Source: Verrucomicrobia bacterium Tous-C9LFEB (GTDB taxonomy: Bacteria; Verrucomicrobiota; Verrucomicrobiia; Methylacidiphilales; UBA1321). Taken from it: DNA of 64,000 nucleotides. A model generated the notes under the pieces. It was not told the origin of the DNA, made no database searches, and saw only the letters and a list, made by a program, of their open reading frames with translations. How positions within the stretch are numbered: the stretch's first letter is position 1; the number at the start of each line of letters is the position of its first letter. A program made the position numbers and the translations under genes. Where the stretch lies: assembly GCA_002304345.1 (NCBI GenBank), contig NEUU01000007.1, positions 1 through 64,000 of the forward strand, given 5' to 3'. Positions 25,791 to 35,275 of the stretch are shown in pieces.

Positions 25791-26954
25791 TCAGGCGTAG
25801 GATTCCGACATCACTTCCATGATTTTCGCGGGCGGCTCACGATGCATCGCCAGCCAGGCCATGCCGCGCAAACCGGGATTCGCGTGAGTAAAAAAATGTT
25901 TATAGCCCGCGCAAAGATAGTTCAGGCCGGGATCACCATCCGGCGTCCGGATAAAGCGGTTCTTCGGGCATTCGCCATGACACGCGAACTTCACCGCGCA
26001 GTCGCGGCAATAGCGGGGCAGCGACGCGGATTTGTTCCGGCCAAACTGGCGTTGCGACTCGCCCTGCACGATGTCGCCCAAGCTTTGATCAAGCAGATTG
26101 CCGATGCGATGACGCGGCGTGACAAAGTGATCGCACGAGTAAAGATCGCCATTGTGCTCCAGCGCGATCGCGTCACCGCAGTCCTCGCGAAAAAGGCACA
26201 AGCTCGCGGGTTGCCCCAGCCACACTCCCAGCGCGACGTCAAAGAGCTGCACATAGATCTGGCCAACATCCTGCCGCACCCAGTGGTCCCAGATTGTGGT
26301 CAAAAAAGTGCCGTAATCCTCCGCCAGCACACTCGCCTCGGTCACGGTTTCTGTTTCTCCGACGCGATCCACCAACGGGATGAATTGCAAATGCGTGGAG
26401 CCGATCTCCTTCAGGAAATGATAGACCTCGAGCGGACGTCGCGCGCTCTCGCGATGCACTACGGTCAGCGTATTGAATTCCACCTCGTGACGTTTCAACG
26501 CCTCCAGCCCGCGCATCACCTTGTCAAAGGTCGGACGCCCGCCCTTATCCACGCGATAGAGATCATGCAGCTCGCGCGGCCCATCGATGCTGAGACCGAC
26601 CAGAAAGCGCTCGCGATGCAGGAACTCGCCCCACGCGTCGTCGAGCAACACGCCGTTCGTCTGAAAGGCATTCCGTATCGTCCGCCCCTTCCCATACTGC
26701 TTCTGCAAGGCGACCGCCTTCTCAAAAAACGCCACTCCCATCAACGTCGGCTCTCCCCCTTGCCACGCGAAGAGCACCTCAGTCCCCGCCGGTTGCGCGA
26801 CGATCTGATCCCGCACATAGGCCTCCAACACTTCATCCGACATGCGCATGGCACCGGGCGGATAGAGCCCCTCCTTCTCCAGATAGAAGCAGTACTTGCA
26901 ATCGAGATTGCACTTCGCCCCGGAGGGTTTGGCCATGACGTGGAACGGATTCAT
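25791..26954 (-). CDS. Anaerobic sulfatase-maturating enzyme (radical SAM/SPASM)
   Basis: This 387-residue protein has the radical SAM cluster motif CNLDCKYC (Cys15, Cys19, Cys22), then a C-terminal SPASM region with Cys pairs in CLFREDCGDAI, LYSCDHF and CRDCAVKFACHGECPKNRF that bind two auxiliary iron-sulfur clusters. GLSIDGPRELHD is a further hallmark. Enzymes of this kind oxidise the active-site Cys or Ser of sulfatases to formylglycine without oxygen. The partner is almost certainly the adjacent sulfatase upstream on the same strand, 16 bases away, which has a Cys-type CTPSR motif. It acts in the cytoplasm before export of the sulfatase. Confidence 0.92.
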   Translation of the reverse strand: MNPFHVMAKPSGAKCNLDCKYCFYLEKEGLYPPGAMRMSDEVLEAYVRDQIVAQPAGTEVLFAWQGGEPTLMGVAFFEKAVALQKQYGKGRTIRNAFQTNGVLLDDAWGEFLHRERFLVGLSIDGPRELHDLYRVDKGGRPTFDKVMRGLEALKRHEVEFNTLTVVHRESARRPLEVYHFLKEIGSTHLQFIPLVDRVGETETVTEASVLAEDYGTFLTTIWDHWVRQDVGQIYVQLFDVALGVWLGQPASLCLFREDCGDAIALEHNGDLYSCDHFVTPRHRIGNLLDQSLGDIVQGESQRQFGRNKSASLPRYCRDCAVKFACHGECPKNRFIRTPDGDPGLNYLCAGYKHFFTHANPGLRGMAWLAMHREPPAKIMEVMSESYA

Positions 26955-26970
26955 GCGATTAATTCAGAAG

Positions 26971-28917
26971 CTAGGAAGCGGCGGACCACTGCACGCGGTA
27001 AAAAGCCTTTTCGTCAACGAGCGTATCGCCCATCACGATCAGACCATTATTTCCGATCGCCACCGGGCCGGTACTGGTCCACGTGATGAGATCGGTCGAC
27101 TTCTGCATCTGATAGTTTGTGTTCAGGCGCGACAAGAACGTGAGCTGCGCCTTGGCCTGCGCTCCAAGCTCGGGATCAGTCCAGCGCACAATCTCGAACT
27201 TCATATTCTCCGGCGCAATCGACGCGGCATATGCCCGTGGCGCGAGTCGTGTGGACTCCATCGTGGCGAGCTGATTCATCAACGTCGTGCGCGCCGCGAT
27301 GAGCGTGCTGTCATTCTCCGTCGTCAACGGCGGCGCTCCCTGCGATTCGGCCCAGAGCGAATGATTGTTCAATTCGAGCGGCAGCCCGTAGGTGGAATTG
27401 TAGTCCGCGCCCGTCGGCCGCAGATCATAGAACTCCTGCTGATCCGCCGCCGGAGGCACCGCACCGGAGCCATCGAAATAACGCGCATACTTGTACTCCG
27501 TCGTGCGAATCATCCGGATACGATTCGGCGGCGGCACCGCCCCGGTCGGGAAATTCGCCGCATCCGATCCGGCATAGATATCGTCGAAGGCGAACAGGAT
27601 ATAATCCTGCACCGGCGGCGCGGCAGGGTTTAACACGATGCTGCTGTAATCCACTCCCGCGAAACCCTTCGATTGCCAGTTCGGCACGCCGAACAGCGAG
27701 CACAACGTAGGCAACAGATCCACATGCGACACCATGGCGGACGTCGTCTGCGGCGTGGAATAGAGCGTGGGATTCGAAAAGACGAGCGGCACCCGGATGG
27801 CTTCCTCGTACGTCACGAAGGTCTTCTGCCGCAAGCCACCATGGGAGAGCGCCATCTCGCCGTGGTCCGAAGTACGGACGATGAGCGTATTGTTCAAGGC
27901 CGTCGCTCCAGCCGCGCCGGCGTTGTCAAAAATCGCGAGCAATTCCCCGATCTGACCGTCGATCTTGCTCATCAATCTATAATAGAAATTCAAATACTTC
28001 TGCTGAGTATCCGGAGTGACCAGCGGCCCCATGCCCACCGCCATGACCGCCTTCAACGCGGCATGAGCCGTCGGCTTGTAATTCGTCGCCAGATTTTCAC
28101 TCACCGACGGCGGCAGCGAAATCGGAGGCACCGTATCCTCAAGCCACGTGTCGTCGTATCCCCCCTGAATATAGGCCGGCACCGTACCCACGGGACTGCC
28201 CACCGGCACGCCCGGATAACCCAGCACGTCATGTGGATTGACGAAAGACGCGATCAACACGAACGGTCTGCCCGTCGGATTTTGAATTCGATCCTGCAGG
28301 AACGCCTTCGCATCGTTCAGATATCGCTGATCGTTATTGGCGTAGCCACCTCCGAAATTCTTCAGCTGCGTGTCGCCACCCGCATCGGGCGAATCCCAAC
28401 CCTGGAAACCATAACGCGACACATCATCTTCGATATACTCGCCGCTCACCCCATCCATGCCATGGCTGAGATGCCACTTGCCCTTGTAGATCACGTCGTA
28501 GCCCGCCTCCAGAAAGCACGTCGCCAGATTCGGCAGCGACGGATCGAGCATCGGCTCGATCGAGCTCTGCTGCATATCCTCCGTCAACGTCCACGGGGAC
28601 TGGGTCTGGGGCGGGTACAGCCCCGTGAAGAGAGAAATACGCGACGGCGTGCACATCGCACTCACGCAATAGGCCTCCGAAAAGGAAACGCCATTATTCT
28701 TGAGCCGTGTCAGGTTCGGCAGATTCGCCGCTTCCCAACCCGCCGGCAGCCACATCGGCCGCCGCTCCTGATCCGTCATGATGAGCATGAGATTCATCTG
28801 CGACGGCAACTGCGCGGCCCGGGACTGCTGCGTCACAAGCCCGAAGAACTGCGTGCCGACCGTCGTGGCGACGAGTCCCTTTAAAAATTCCCGCCGGTTT
28901 GGTGTGCTGGTAATCAT
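26971..28917 (-). CDS. Tat-exported sulfatase
   Basis: This protein of about 648 residues begins with a twin-arginine signal (RREFLKGLVATTVGTQFFG). The alkaline-phosphatase-fold sulfatase domain has the formylglycine motif CTPSR (Cys89), the metal-binding region LMLIMTDQ near residue 49, and KGKWHLSHG with the conserved Lys and His. Its Cys-type site fits the neighbouring radical SAM maturase. The last about 60 residues (NTNYQMQKSTDLITW to FYRVQW) form a small beta domain common at the ends of secreted Verrucomicrobia proteins. I chose the ATG at 28917, directly before the Tat signal; the same frame stays open much further upstream without protein-like sequence. It should remove sulfate esters from carbohydrates in the periplasm or outside. 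Tat export fits folding and modification in the cytoplasm first. Confidence 0.92.
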   Translation of the reverse strand: MITSTPNRREFLKGLVATTVGTQFFGLVTQQSRAAQLPSQMNLMLIMTDQERRPMWLPAGWEAANLPNLTRLKNNGVSFSEAYCVSAMCTPSRISLFTGLYPPQTQSPWTLTEDMQQSSIEPMLDPSLPNLATCFLEAGYDVIYKGKWHLSHGMDGVSGEYIEDDVSRYGFQGWDSPDAGGDTQLKNFGGGYANNDQRYLNDAKAFLQDRIQNPTGRPFVLIASFVNPHDVLGYPGVPVGSPVGTVPAYIQGGYDDTWLEDTVPPISLPPSVSENLATNYKPTAHAALKAVMAVGMGPLVTPDTQQKYLNFYYRLMSKIDGQIGELLAIFDNAGAAGATALNNTLIVRTSDHGEMALSHGGLRQKTFVTYEEAIRVPLVFSNPTLYSTPQTTSAMVSHVDLLPTLCSLFGVPNWQSKGFAGVDYSSIVLNPAAPPVQDYILFAFDDIYAGSDAANFPTGAVPPPNRIRMIRTTEYKYARYFDGSGAVPPAADQQEFYDLRPTGADYNSTYGLPLELNNHSLWAESQGAPPLTTENDSTLIAARTTLMNQLATMESTRLAPRAYAASIAPENMKFEIVRWTDPELGAQAKAQLTFLSRLNTNYQMQKSTDLITWTSTGPVAIGNNGLIVMGDTLVDEKAFYRVQWSAAS

Positions 28918-28987
28918 AGAGGTTCGCGTGGTTGGATGGAGTGGATGCGCTATTAGTTCTTGTTTATTACGCATCGCGCCGCTTATA

Positions 28988-29027
28988 TCACTTTTTCCGT
29001 GACGAATGAGCCGACAAAAGTGACGAA
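28988..29027. promoter_or_regulatory. Candidate LytTR-binding direct repeat
   Basis: GTGACGAA occurs at 28999-29006 and again at 29020-29027, with a 13-base gap (21 bases centre to centre). LytTR response regulators typically bind two short direct repeats spaced by 12-13 bases. The site lies between the sulfatase and the histidine kinase of a LytTR system, so it could control both. An overlapping inverted repeat TCACTTTT/AAAAGTGA (28988-28995, 29016-29023) is also present. Binding is inferred. Confidence 0.45.
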
Positions 29028-29115
29028 GCGGACGCATGGCTTTCTGAGCGATAAACTGTTCGTTTTTTTCCGATTTGGACTTTTTCGCCGCGACGTTTGC
29101 GCTCAGAATCCGCGC

Positions 29116-30180
29116 ATGCCCTCGCGCACGATCAGCTTCTGGCGCTGCCAACTCATCGGCTGGACCATTTGCATCTTCGCGACCTTCCCTCTGAAATTCG
29201 CGATCTTCGGCAATGTCACCCATGCCTTGGTTGCCAGCCTTCTGCGCGAAGGCATCGGCTTTCTGCTGACGCTCGGACTCTGGCGGATTTATCGGCGGTG
29301 GAATCGAGAGGCGTTCACCACGCCACGGCTCATTGCGGCCATTCTCGCGATGTCCATTGCCACCACGACGGCGGAAATTCTTCTCGTCCTGCTGATCCAA
29401 TATCGGTCCCCGCTCCTGCCGCCCCACTCCCACTCGCAGATCTTTCTGGTCGGAATCTTTTGCTACCGCACCATGCTTTTCGCGTTCTGGAGCTTGCTTT
29501 ATTTCTGGATCAAGGATTGGAACGAAGCGCAGCTACGCGAGCGCCGTCTGACCCAGACGGAAATTCGCCGGCAGGAAGCGGAGTTGCAAATGCTCCGGGC
29601 TCAGGTCAATCCGCACTTTCTGTTCAACGCCCTGAATACGATCCAATCGGGTTTGAATCGCGACCAGGAGCCCTTGAAGAAAGTGGTGCTCGGCCTCGCT
29701 GATTACCTGCGCTATTCGCTGGCCAATCAGGATCGTCCGATGGTGCCGCTGGGCGAAGAGTTTGACGCCATCCTGCAATACCTTGAAGTAGAGAAAGGAC
29801 GCTTTCGCGACGAGCTGATCGTCGACGCGCACCTCGACGAAAACGCCCGTCATCTTCCCGTTCCGGGAATTATTCTTCAACCCCTCGTGGAAAACGCCGC
29901 CCGCTACGGCATGGAGGATTCGATCCGCCCTCTACGCATTCAAATTCTCGCGCACAGCCCGGAAAAAGGGCGTCTCGAAATCGAAGTCTCCAACACCGGT
30001 CACTGGATCGAACCACGCGGCCGCCGCGCGGACGGCACCGGCGGATCGGGACTCGGAACCCTGCGCCGACGTCTGGCTCTTCTTTACCCCGGAAGGCATG
30101 ATCTCCAAATCAAAAGCGAAGCGGACCGCGTCACCGTCTCGATTCGCTTGGAGTCGGAGCCTGCAGAGGAGGCCGTCTGA
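29116..30180 (+). CDS. LytS/YehU-type sensor histidine kinase
   Basis: This kinase of about 354 residues has an N-terminal membrane domain with about four helices (to about residue 140), a short coiled region, then the His_kinase domain with the phosphoacceptor in RAQVNPHFLFNALNTIQ, and a HATPase domain with LVENAARYGMED as the N-box and GGSGLGTLRRRL as a G-box. It senses an unknown membrane or extracellular cue and phosphorylates the adjacent LytTR regulator, whose ATG overlaps its stop by one base (translational coupling). I chose the ATG at 29116, which directly precedes the membrane domain; an in-frame start at 28960 would overlie the repeat elements. It is divergent from the sulfatase gene, hinting at a role in polysaccharide sensing. 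Confidence 0.88.
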   Translation: MPSRTISFWRCQLIGWTICIFATFPLKFAIFGNVTHALVASLLREGIGFLLTLGLWRIYRRWNREAFTTPRLIAAILAMSIATTTAEILLVLLIQYRSPLLPPHSHSQIFLVGIFCYRTMLFAFWSLLYFWIKDWNEAQLRERRLTQTEIRRQEAELQMLRAQVNPHFLFNALNTIQSGLNRDQEPLKKVVLGLADYLRYSLANQDRPMVPLGEEFDAILQYLEVEKGRFRDELIVDAHLDENARHLPVPGIILQPLVENAARYGMEDSIRPLRIQILAHSPEKGRLEIEVSNTGHWIEPRGRRADGTGGSGLGTLRRRLALLYPGRHDLQIKSEADRVTVSIRLESEPAEEAV

Positions 30181-30908
30181 TGAGCCGCACCATTCGCACC
30201 CTGTTGGTGGACGACGAACTCCCCGCGCTGGAACTCCTGCGCGAACTCTTGTCCGCCCACCCGCAAATTGAAATCGTCGGGCAGGCCCGCACTGTGACCG
30301 AAGCCGCCACCCTCGCCGCGACGCTCACACCGGACCTCATCTTCCTCGACATTCAAATGCCGCGGGAGGATGGCTTCGCCCTGCTAGCCAAATTGCCGCA
30401 ACCCACGTCGATTATTTTTGTCACCGCGCACAACGAGCACGCCGTCCGGGCGTTCACCGTCAACGCGGTCGATTATCTGCTGAAACCCGTCCATCCCGAT
30501 CGCCTCCGCCAGAGCCTGGCCCGGATGGGAAAAGAAACGACCCCGACCGTTCAGGGTTCTGTAACTCTGGAAGACAACGTGTTCTTCAAGACCGATCGCG
30601 GCCTGCAAGTCGCGCGAGTGAAAGCCATCACCTACATCGAGTCCGAGGAAAACTACACGCGCGTCCATCTCGACGATGGCCGGAATTATCTCCTGCGCCG
30701 CACCATGGCCGAATGGGAAGCGCTGCTGCCGCCGCAAAAATTTCCGCGGCTCGAACGTTGTCTCATCGTGGGTCTGCACGCCATTCGCGACCTGCAGGTG
30801 CAATCGCGCGAAAAGGCACTCCTTTATCTCTCCGGCGGCGCGCAACCGATCAACCTCGCCCGCCGCGCCTCGTTCCGCCTGCGACAGCTCCTCGACGAGC
30901 AAGCCTAG
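30180..30908 (+). CDS. LytTR-family response regulator
   Basis: This 242-residue protein has a CheY-like receiver domain (LLVDDELPALELL near residue 8; phosphoacceptor Asp near 58 in DLIFLDIQMPREDG; conserved Lys in YLLKPVHPDR) and a C-terminal LytTR DNA-binding domain (about 140-240), recognised by ITYIESEENYTRVHL. It is the partner of the kinase upstream, to which its start codon is fused as TGATG. A direct repeat with LytTR-site geometry lies in the promoter region of the operon and of the divergent sulfatase, so it may be autoregulated and control sulfatase expression. That regulatory link is inference. Confidence 0.92.
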   Translation: MSRTIRTLLVDDELPALELLRELLSAHPQIEIVGQARTVTEAATLAATLTPDLIFLDIQMPREDGFALLAKLPQPTSIIFVTAHNEHAVRAFTVNAVDYLLKPVHPDRLRQSLARMGKETTPTVQGSVTLEDNVFFKTDRGLQVARVKAITYIESEENYTRVHLDDGRNYLLRRTMAEWEALLPPQKFPRLERCLIVGLHAIRDLQVQSREKALLYLSGGAQPINLARRASFRLRQLLDEQA

Positions 30909-31420
30909 AGCCTTTTTCATCTAGATTTCCGCAACGCTAAAACTCTTGGACCAAGCCAACTGATCCTTCGACAAGCTCAGGATGACGTGGAATGAAAGTA
31001 ATATCAGGGGTAAGCTTCCACTCTCACGAGAACTTCTCGCTACCATTTGAGACTATCTCCCCAATCCGTCATCCTGAGCTTGTCGAAGGATCGGGTGGGA
31101 TGGTTTATGATGGGACAATCAACTTGAAATTCGCTCTAGGCTTTTCGCAAAAATATCGCACACGCAGCTCACGTAGCTCACCTAACGCAAACGCCCGGCG
31201 CGGTTCCGTGCTATAACTCCTGCATGCCCGCCTCGTCTCCCTTTGAAATCTCCAATCTGAAATTTGAAATTTCTCATCGACACCAACCGCGACACCCAAC
31301 AGAGACGGTCGATTCTTGTAGCGCTTTGTCGACGCTCTTTATTTTTCGCCCCCTCCCCCTCTCCGCTCCCCTCTCTGGCTGATTGACAAACCGCTGAAAG
31401 CAGCGACTTTAACTCCCGCC
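30909..31420. other. Gene-free region with a long inverted-repeat element
   Basis: No gene-like reading frame is seen in these 512 bases. The region contains a 131-base element with 26-base perfect terminal inverted repeats (listed separately), a low-complexity stretch with repeated GAAAT words near 31230-31265, and a pyrimidine-rich tract near 31345-31375. A small perfect hairpin CGCTG-AAAG-CAGCG at 31392-31405 lies just upstream of the next start codon. Confidence 0.6.
30962..31092. repeat. Element with 26-base perfect inverted repeats
   Basis: The left arm at 30962-30987 and the right arm at 31067-31092 are perfect reverse complements over 26 bases (left arm begins GATCCTTCGACAAGC, right arm ends GTCGAAGGATC). 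They enclose 79 bases of non-coding DNA. Similar CTTCGACAAGCTCAGGAT words are familiar as dispersed palindromic repeats in several bacterial phyla. No target-site duplication or transposase is visible. It may be a REP/BIME-like or MITE-like unit. Confidence 0.65.
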
Positions 31421-33550
31421 ATGGCCACCGATTCCTCCCTCCCCACCAACGCTCTCGCAGGTGAAAAATCACCCTATCTCTTGCAACACGCCCACAATCC
31501 CGTGCAGTGGATGCCCTGGGGCGAGGCCGCCTTCGCGCGCTCGCGCACGGAGAACAAACCGATCTTCCTGTCCGTCGGTTATTCCACCTGCCACTGGTGC
31601 CACGTGATGGCGCATGAATCGTTCGAGAACGCGGAAATCGCGGAGATTCTCAACACCAGCTTCATCAACATCAAGGTCGACCGCGAAGAGCGCCCGGATG
31701 TGGACCGGCTCTACATGACCTTTGTGCAAGCCACCACCGGTCAGGGCGGTTGGCCGATGAGCGTTTGGTTGACGCCGGAACTCAAGCCCTTCGTCGGCGG
31801 CACCTATTTTCCACCGGAAGATCGCCACGGACGCGTGGGCTTTCCGACCTTGCTGCGCCGCATCGCGAAAGCGTGGGAAGCCAACCGCGAAGGCGTGATC
31901 ATTCAGGGCGGCAACATGCTCGAGGCGTTGCGGCAGAATACGACGCCGTCCGCAACCACCGCCACCGCCGCTCCGGATGAAAAAGCGTTACAGCGCGGCT
32001 ATCAAACTTTCGCCCAAATGTTCGACAGCGCCGAAGGCGGTTGGGGCAACGCTCCCAAGTTCCCGCGTCCGTCGGTTTTCACGTTCCTCCTGCGCGAGTA
32101 CGCGCGGCGCGGCGCTCACACGGCAGAGGGGCGGCATGCGGCCGAGATGTCCCTCTTCACTCTCGGAAAAATGGCCACTGGCGGGATGCACGATCATCTC
32201 GGCGGCGGTTTTCACCGCTACTCCGTCGATGAATTCTGGCACGTGCCGCACTTCGAAAAGATGCTCTACGATCAAGCGCAACTGGCCGTCGCCTATCTCG
32301 AAGCCGCGCAGCTCACAGGCGAATCGTCCTATGCCGACATCGCCCGCGATATTCTCGATTACGTGCAGCGCGACATGACCGATGCGCTCGGCGGTTTCTA
32401 CTCGGCGGAGGACGCGGACAGCCTCCTCGTCGCGGGAAAACCCGAACACGCGGAAGGCGCGTTCTATGTCTGGACCCAGTCGGAAATCGAAACCGCACTC
32501 GGAATGGCCGACGCCGCGCTTTTCAATTTCACCTACGGCGTGCGCCCCGAAGGCAATGCGCCCGAAGGAGCCGACCCGCAGGGCGAATTCACCGGCAAGA
32601 ACATCCTGCTGCAATGTCATCCCCTCTCCGCCGTCGCGGCCGAATTCAAAATCTCCACCGACGAAGCCGCGCAGCGACTGGACTCGGCAAGTCGCAAACT
32701 CTTCGACGCCCGCGCCCAACGTCCCCGCCCTCATCTCGATGATAAAATCATCACCGCGTGGAATGGCCTGATGATCTCCGCGTTTGCCAAGGCTTTCCAA
32801 CTTCTCGGCGAACCGTCCTACCTCGCCTCCGCGCAACGTGCCGCCGCCTTCGTGCGCGGCCACCTCACCGCCGGCACCCCGGATCAACTGCTGCGCAGTT
32901 ATCGTCAGGGTCCCGGCACGGTCGCCGCGTTCGCCGATGACTACGCGTTTTTGATCCAGGCGTTACTCGATCTCTACGAAGCCGATTTCGACTCGGCGTG
33001 GCTCGACTGGGCGGTGTTCCTGCAGGAGAAAATGAATGCGCTGTTCTGGGACGAAACCCACGGCGGCTACTTCAGCACCAGTGGTGCGGATGCCAGCGTT
33101 CTGCTGCGCCTGAAGGAAGATTACGACGGCGCGGAGCCCTCCCCGAATTCCATCGCCGCGCTCAACCTGCAACGGCTCGCCGCCATGCTCGGACGCAACG
33201 ACTGGCGCGAGCGCGCGGCGCAACTCTTCCGCGCTTTCAGCGAACAAATCAGCACCTCGCCCTCCGCCGTGCCGCAGTTCCTCGCCGCGCTCGATTTCTC
33301 CCTCGGCAAAACCACGCAGATCGTGCTCGCCTCGCCCTCGGGAGACGACTCCGCCCTGCTGCCATTGCTGCGCGAAGTGCACGGAAAATTCCTGCCCCGC
33401 AAGGTCGTCCTTCACGCCCGCGATACCGCCTCGTTGCGCGATGCGCCGCTCCTCGACGGCCAAGCCACCGCGTTCGTCTGCGTCGACTTCGCCTGCCAGT
33501 TGCCGACCAATGATCCCGCGACGTTACGCAAACAACTCAGTTCGCTTTGA
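31421..33550 (+). CDS. Thioredoxin-domain protein, YyaL/SSP411 (DUF255) family
   Basis: This 709-residue protein matches the widespread YyaL/SSP411 family: an N-terminal thioredoxin-like domain (about 1-165) with CHWC (Cys57, Cys60) in [18 protein letters not shown], then a large alpha-toroid domain similar to N-acylglucosamine 2-epimerase folds (about 200-650), including [20 protein letters not shown]. Length is normal for the family. The biochemical function is not well established; a redox or sugar-related role is proposed for relatives. It has no signal peptide. It converges with the esterase gene, and the two coding regions overlap by 14 bases at their ends. Confidence 0.9.
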   Translation: MATDSSLPTNALAGEKSPYLLQHAHNPVQWMPWGEAAFARSRTENKPIFLSVGYSTCHWCHVMAHESFENAEIAEILNTSFINIKVDREERPDVDRLYMTFVQATTGQGGWPMSVWLTPELKPFVGGTYFPPEDRHGRVGFPTLLRRIAKAWEANREGVIIQGGNMLEALRQNTTPSATTATAAPDEKALQRGYQTFAQMFDSAEGGWGNAPKFPRPSVFTFLLREYARRGAHTAEGRHAAEMSLFTLGKMATGGMHDHLGGGFHRYSVDEFWHVPHFEKMLYDQAQLAVAYLEAAQLTGESSYADIARDILDYVQRDMTDALGGFYSAEDADSLLVAGKPEHAEGAFYVWTQSEIETALGMADAALFNFTYGVRPEGNAPEGADPQGEFTGKNILLQCHPLSAVAAEFKISTDEAAQRLDSASRKLFDARAQRPRPHLDDKIITAWNGLMISAFAKAFQLLGEPSYLASAQRAAAFVRGHLTAGTPDQLLRSYRQGPGTVAAFADDYAFLIQALLDLYEADFDSAWLDWAVFLQEKMNALFWDETHGGYFSTSGADASVLLRLKEDYDGAEPSPNSIAALNLQRLAAMLGRNDWRERAAQLFRAFSEQISTSPSAVPQFLAALDFSLGKTTQIVLASPSGDDSALLPLLREVHGKFLPRKVVLHARDTASLRDAPLLDGQATAFVCVDFACQLPTNDPATLRKQLSSL

Positions 33551-34460
33551 CCGGCTTCAACTGTTGCGCGAACAACTCCGTGATCGTCTTCTGAATGGCA
33601 GGAGTGCTGAATTCCGGTCCGCCGTGCTTCGCGCCGGGAATCACGATCAGTTGCGACTTCACCCCCGCTTTTTCCAAGGCGGCCTGCAGCCGCACACTCT
33701 GGTCCGCAGGCACCACCGGATCTTTCTCCCCGTGAACGATGAGAAAGGGCGGATCATCCGGACTCACATATGTCACCGGACTCGCCGCGGCCGCCTTCTC
33801 AGGAACTTGCGTCGGAATGCCGCCGATCAATTTCGACTCCGGCGAATCCGCCAGCGCATGCCGCTCGTAACCGGGAGTCCCCACCATGACGGCCAGATCG
33901 CTCGGCCCGAAAAAGTCGCACACCACCTGCACCCGGCTGGATTGCTCCAGATTTTCCCCGCGATCAAACTCCTTCACATCGCCGCTCGTTCCCAGCAACG
34001 CCACGAGATGACCTCCCGCCGAACCGCCCCACCCGGCAAAATGTGCCCCGTCGAGCCGATACTCCGCCGCGTGCGCCCGCAGCCAGCGAATCGCCGCCTT
34101 GCAGTCCTCGATCTGCGCCGGGAATACCGCGTCGCCGCTCAGGCGATAATTCACACTCGCCACCGCGTATCCCTTGTCAACAAAGCCCGCCCGCAAAGGG
34201 AGACATTGCTCCTTGCTGCCGTTCTGCCAGCCACCGCCATGCACCCAGACGATCACTGGCCACGGCCCGGTACCCTCGGACGGCACGTACAAATCCAGCG
34301 TTTGGCGCGCCGTCCCATTCGGCACGTAAAGCAGGTCTTTGTGGGCCTTCACCCCGGCTGGAACTGGTGGCAAAGGACGGGTTGGCCTCGATTCTTGAGC
34401 CCCCAATATCGCGGGCCAAAATGTCCCTAATAACAGCATGAGAAGTTGTAATTGCTTCAT
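33537..34460 (-). CDS. Secreted alpha/beta-hydrolase esterase (BD-FAE-like)
   Basis: This protein of about 307 residues has a signal peptide ([22 protein letters not shown]) and an alpha/beta-hydrolase core: oxyanion motif HGGGW, nucleophile elbow GGSAGG with the catalytic Ser, Asp in HGEKDPVVP and His in [10 protein letters not shown]. It matches carboxylesterase/BD-FAE-type enzymes that deacetylate or deferuloylate hemicellulose, as well as generic lipases. I chose the ATG at 34460 because it directly precedes the signal peptide; upstream in-frame codons run antisense through the neighbouring membrane protein. The periplasmic location fits polysaccharide side-chain removal, but the substrate is not proven. 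Confidence 0.85.
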   Translation of the reverse strand: MKQLQLLMLLLGTFWPAILGAQESRPTRPLPPVPAGVKAHKDLLYVPNGTARQTLDLYVPSEGTGPWPVIVWVHGGGWQNGSKEQCLPLRAGFVDKGYAVASVNYRLSGDAVFPAQIEDCKAAIRWLRAHAAEYRLDGAHFAGWGGSAGGHLVALLGTSGDVKEFDRGENLEQSSRVQVVCDFFGPSDLAVMVGTPGYERHALADSPESKLIGGIPTQVPEKAAAASPVTYVSPDDPPFLIVHGEKDPVVPADQSVRLQAALEKAGVKSQLIVIPGAKHGGPEFSTPAIQKTITELFAQQLKPVKAN

Positions 34461-34541
34461 GAGTAATACTGATTCAAACCCCCACGGTAAAAGAAAGTTG
34501 CGTCTGGGCAACTTTTGGATCATACCAGTGTTCCATTCACT

Positions 34542-35198
34542 ATGAGCAATCCCGCCTCCACCACCCCTGCCAAGCCGGCTGATTCGATCAGTTGGAAAAA
34601 CATTTCGGTATTGTTGATCATCTTCACCGCCGGGGTTTTCACCGGCGTGGCGACCCAGTATGCGGATCGTTGTCCCTTGCTCAACCCGCAGGTGAAGGTG
34701 ACCGAGGAGCGCCCGAGCCGACAGCAACTCGCACTCAGCCGGGAACAAGGTCTCTACGTCCGCAAAGTTCAGGAATGGAAGAAGCCGTATCAGGAAAAGA
34801 TCGACGCCGTGCTGACTCCCGAACAAAAGACACAGCAGGAAGCGCACCGTGGCATGCATCCGATGGACCCGCCCGCCCCCGAAGCGGCGTATGATGGTCC
34901 GGTCGGTCCGGATGGCGTTCCCGTGGACGGCGAACCCTACTACCCCACTCGCCCGACCAAGAGCGAGAAATTGGTGAAGACTCTGGCTGGCATTCTCGCC
35001 TATCAACCCGAAGTCGAGAAACTCACGAAAAAGGTGAAACTCACCGACAAGCAAAAGGTCGCCGTCACCAAGATCATGAGCCAGCGCCGCGATGATTTTC
35101 TGAAGTTCATCGATCAGAATCCGCCCCCCACCAAGGCGAGCCGCCCGCTCACGCAGGAAGAGATCATGATGATCGAGATGGAAGTCGACGAGATCTAA
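34542..35198 (+). CDS. Membrane-anchored protein with LTxxQ-like repeats
   Basis: This protein of about 218 residues has a short cytoplasmic start, one membrane helix ([17 protein letters not shown], about residues 18-34) and a highly charged helical periplasmic domain. Two segments resemble the LTxxQ repeats of Spy/CpxP-like proteins: [10 protein letters not shown] and [14 protein letters not shown] Pro-rich linker ([10 protein letters not shown]) separates them. A chaperone or stress-sensing role is possible but not supported by a full family match. I chose the ATG at 34542; a TTG at 34515 is in frame but weak. A strong bidirectional terminator follows. It is divergent from the esterase gene. 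Confidence 0.65.
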   Translation: MSNPASTTPAKPADSISWKNISVLLIIFTAGVFTGVATQYADRCPLLNPQVKVTEERPSRQQLALSREQGLYVRKVQEWKKPYQEKIDAVLTPEQKTQQEAHRGMHPMDPPAPEAAYDGPVGPDGVPVDGEPYYPTRPTKSEKLVKTLAGILAYQPEVEKLTKKVKLTDKQKVAVTKIMSQRRDDFLKFIDQNPPPTKASRPLTQEEIMMIEMEVDEI

Positions 35199-35214
35199 CC
35201 CTTCCCGGATTTAC

Positions 35215-35254
35215 AAAAACACCCCCTGATGCTTTGGCGTCCGGGGGTGTTTTT
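35215..35254. terminator. Bidirectional intrinsic terminator
   Basis: AAAAACACCCCC (35215-35226) and GGGGGTGTTTTT (35243-35254) are perfectly complementary, giving a GC stem with a T-run on either strand. It lies between the convergent membrane-protein and alanine dehydrogenase genes, 17 and 22 bases from their stops. Confidence 0.88.
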
Positions 35255-35275
35255 TTGCCCGCATCGAAGCAGCTC

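Noticed and set aside
25752..27086. 444-codon open frame antisense to the sulfatase maturase
   Set aside because: No motifs and biased Arg/His/Leu content; the radical SAM gene on the other strand explains the region.
27673..28884. 403-codon open frame on the plus strand antisense to the sulfatase
   Set aside because: Its His/Arg-rich composition is the shadow of GC-rich codons; the opposite strand has clear Tat, CTPSR and metal motifs.
30962..31092. Inverted-repeat element as an insertion sequence
   Set aside because: The 79-base interior codes for nothing and no target duplication is visible.
31392..31405. Hairpin before the YyaL-family gene as a riboswitch
   Set aside because: A five-base stem with a four-base loop is too small and lacks any recognised aptamer fold.
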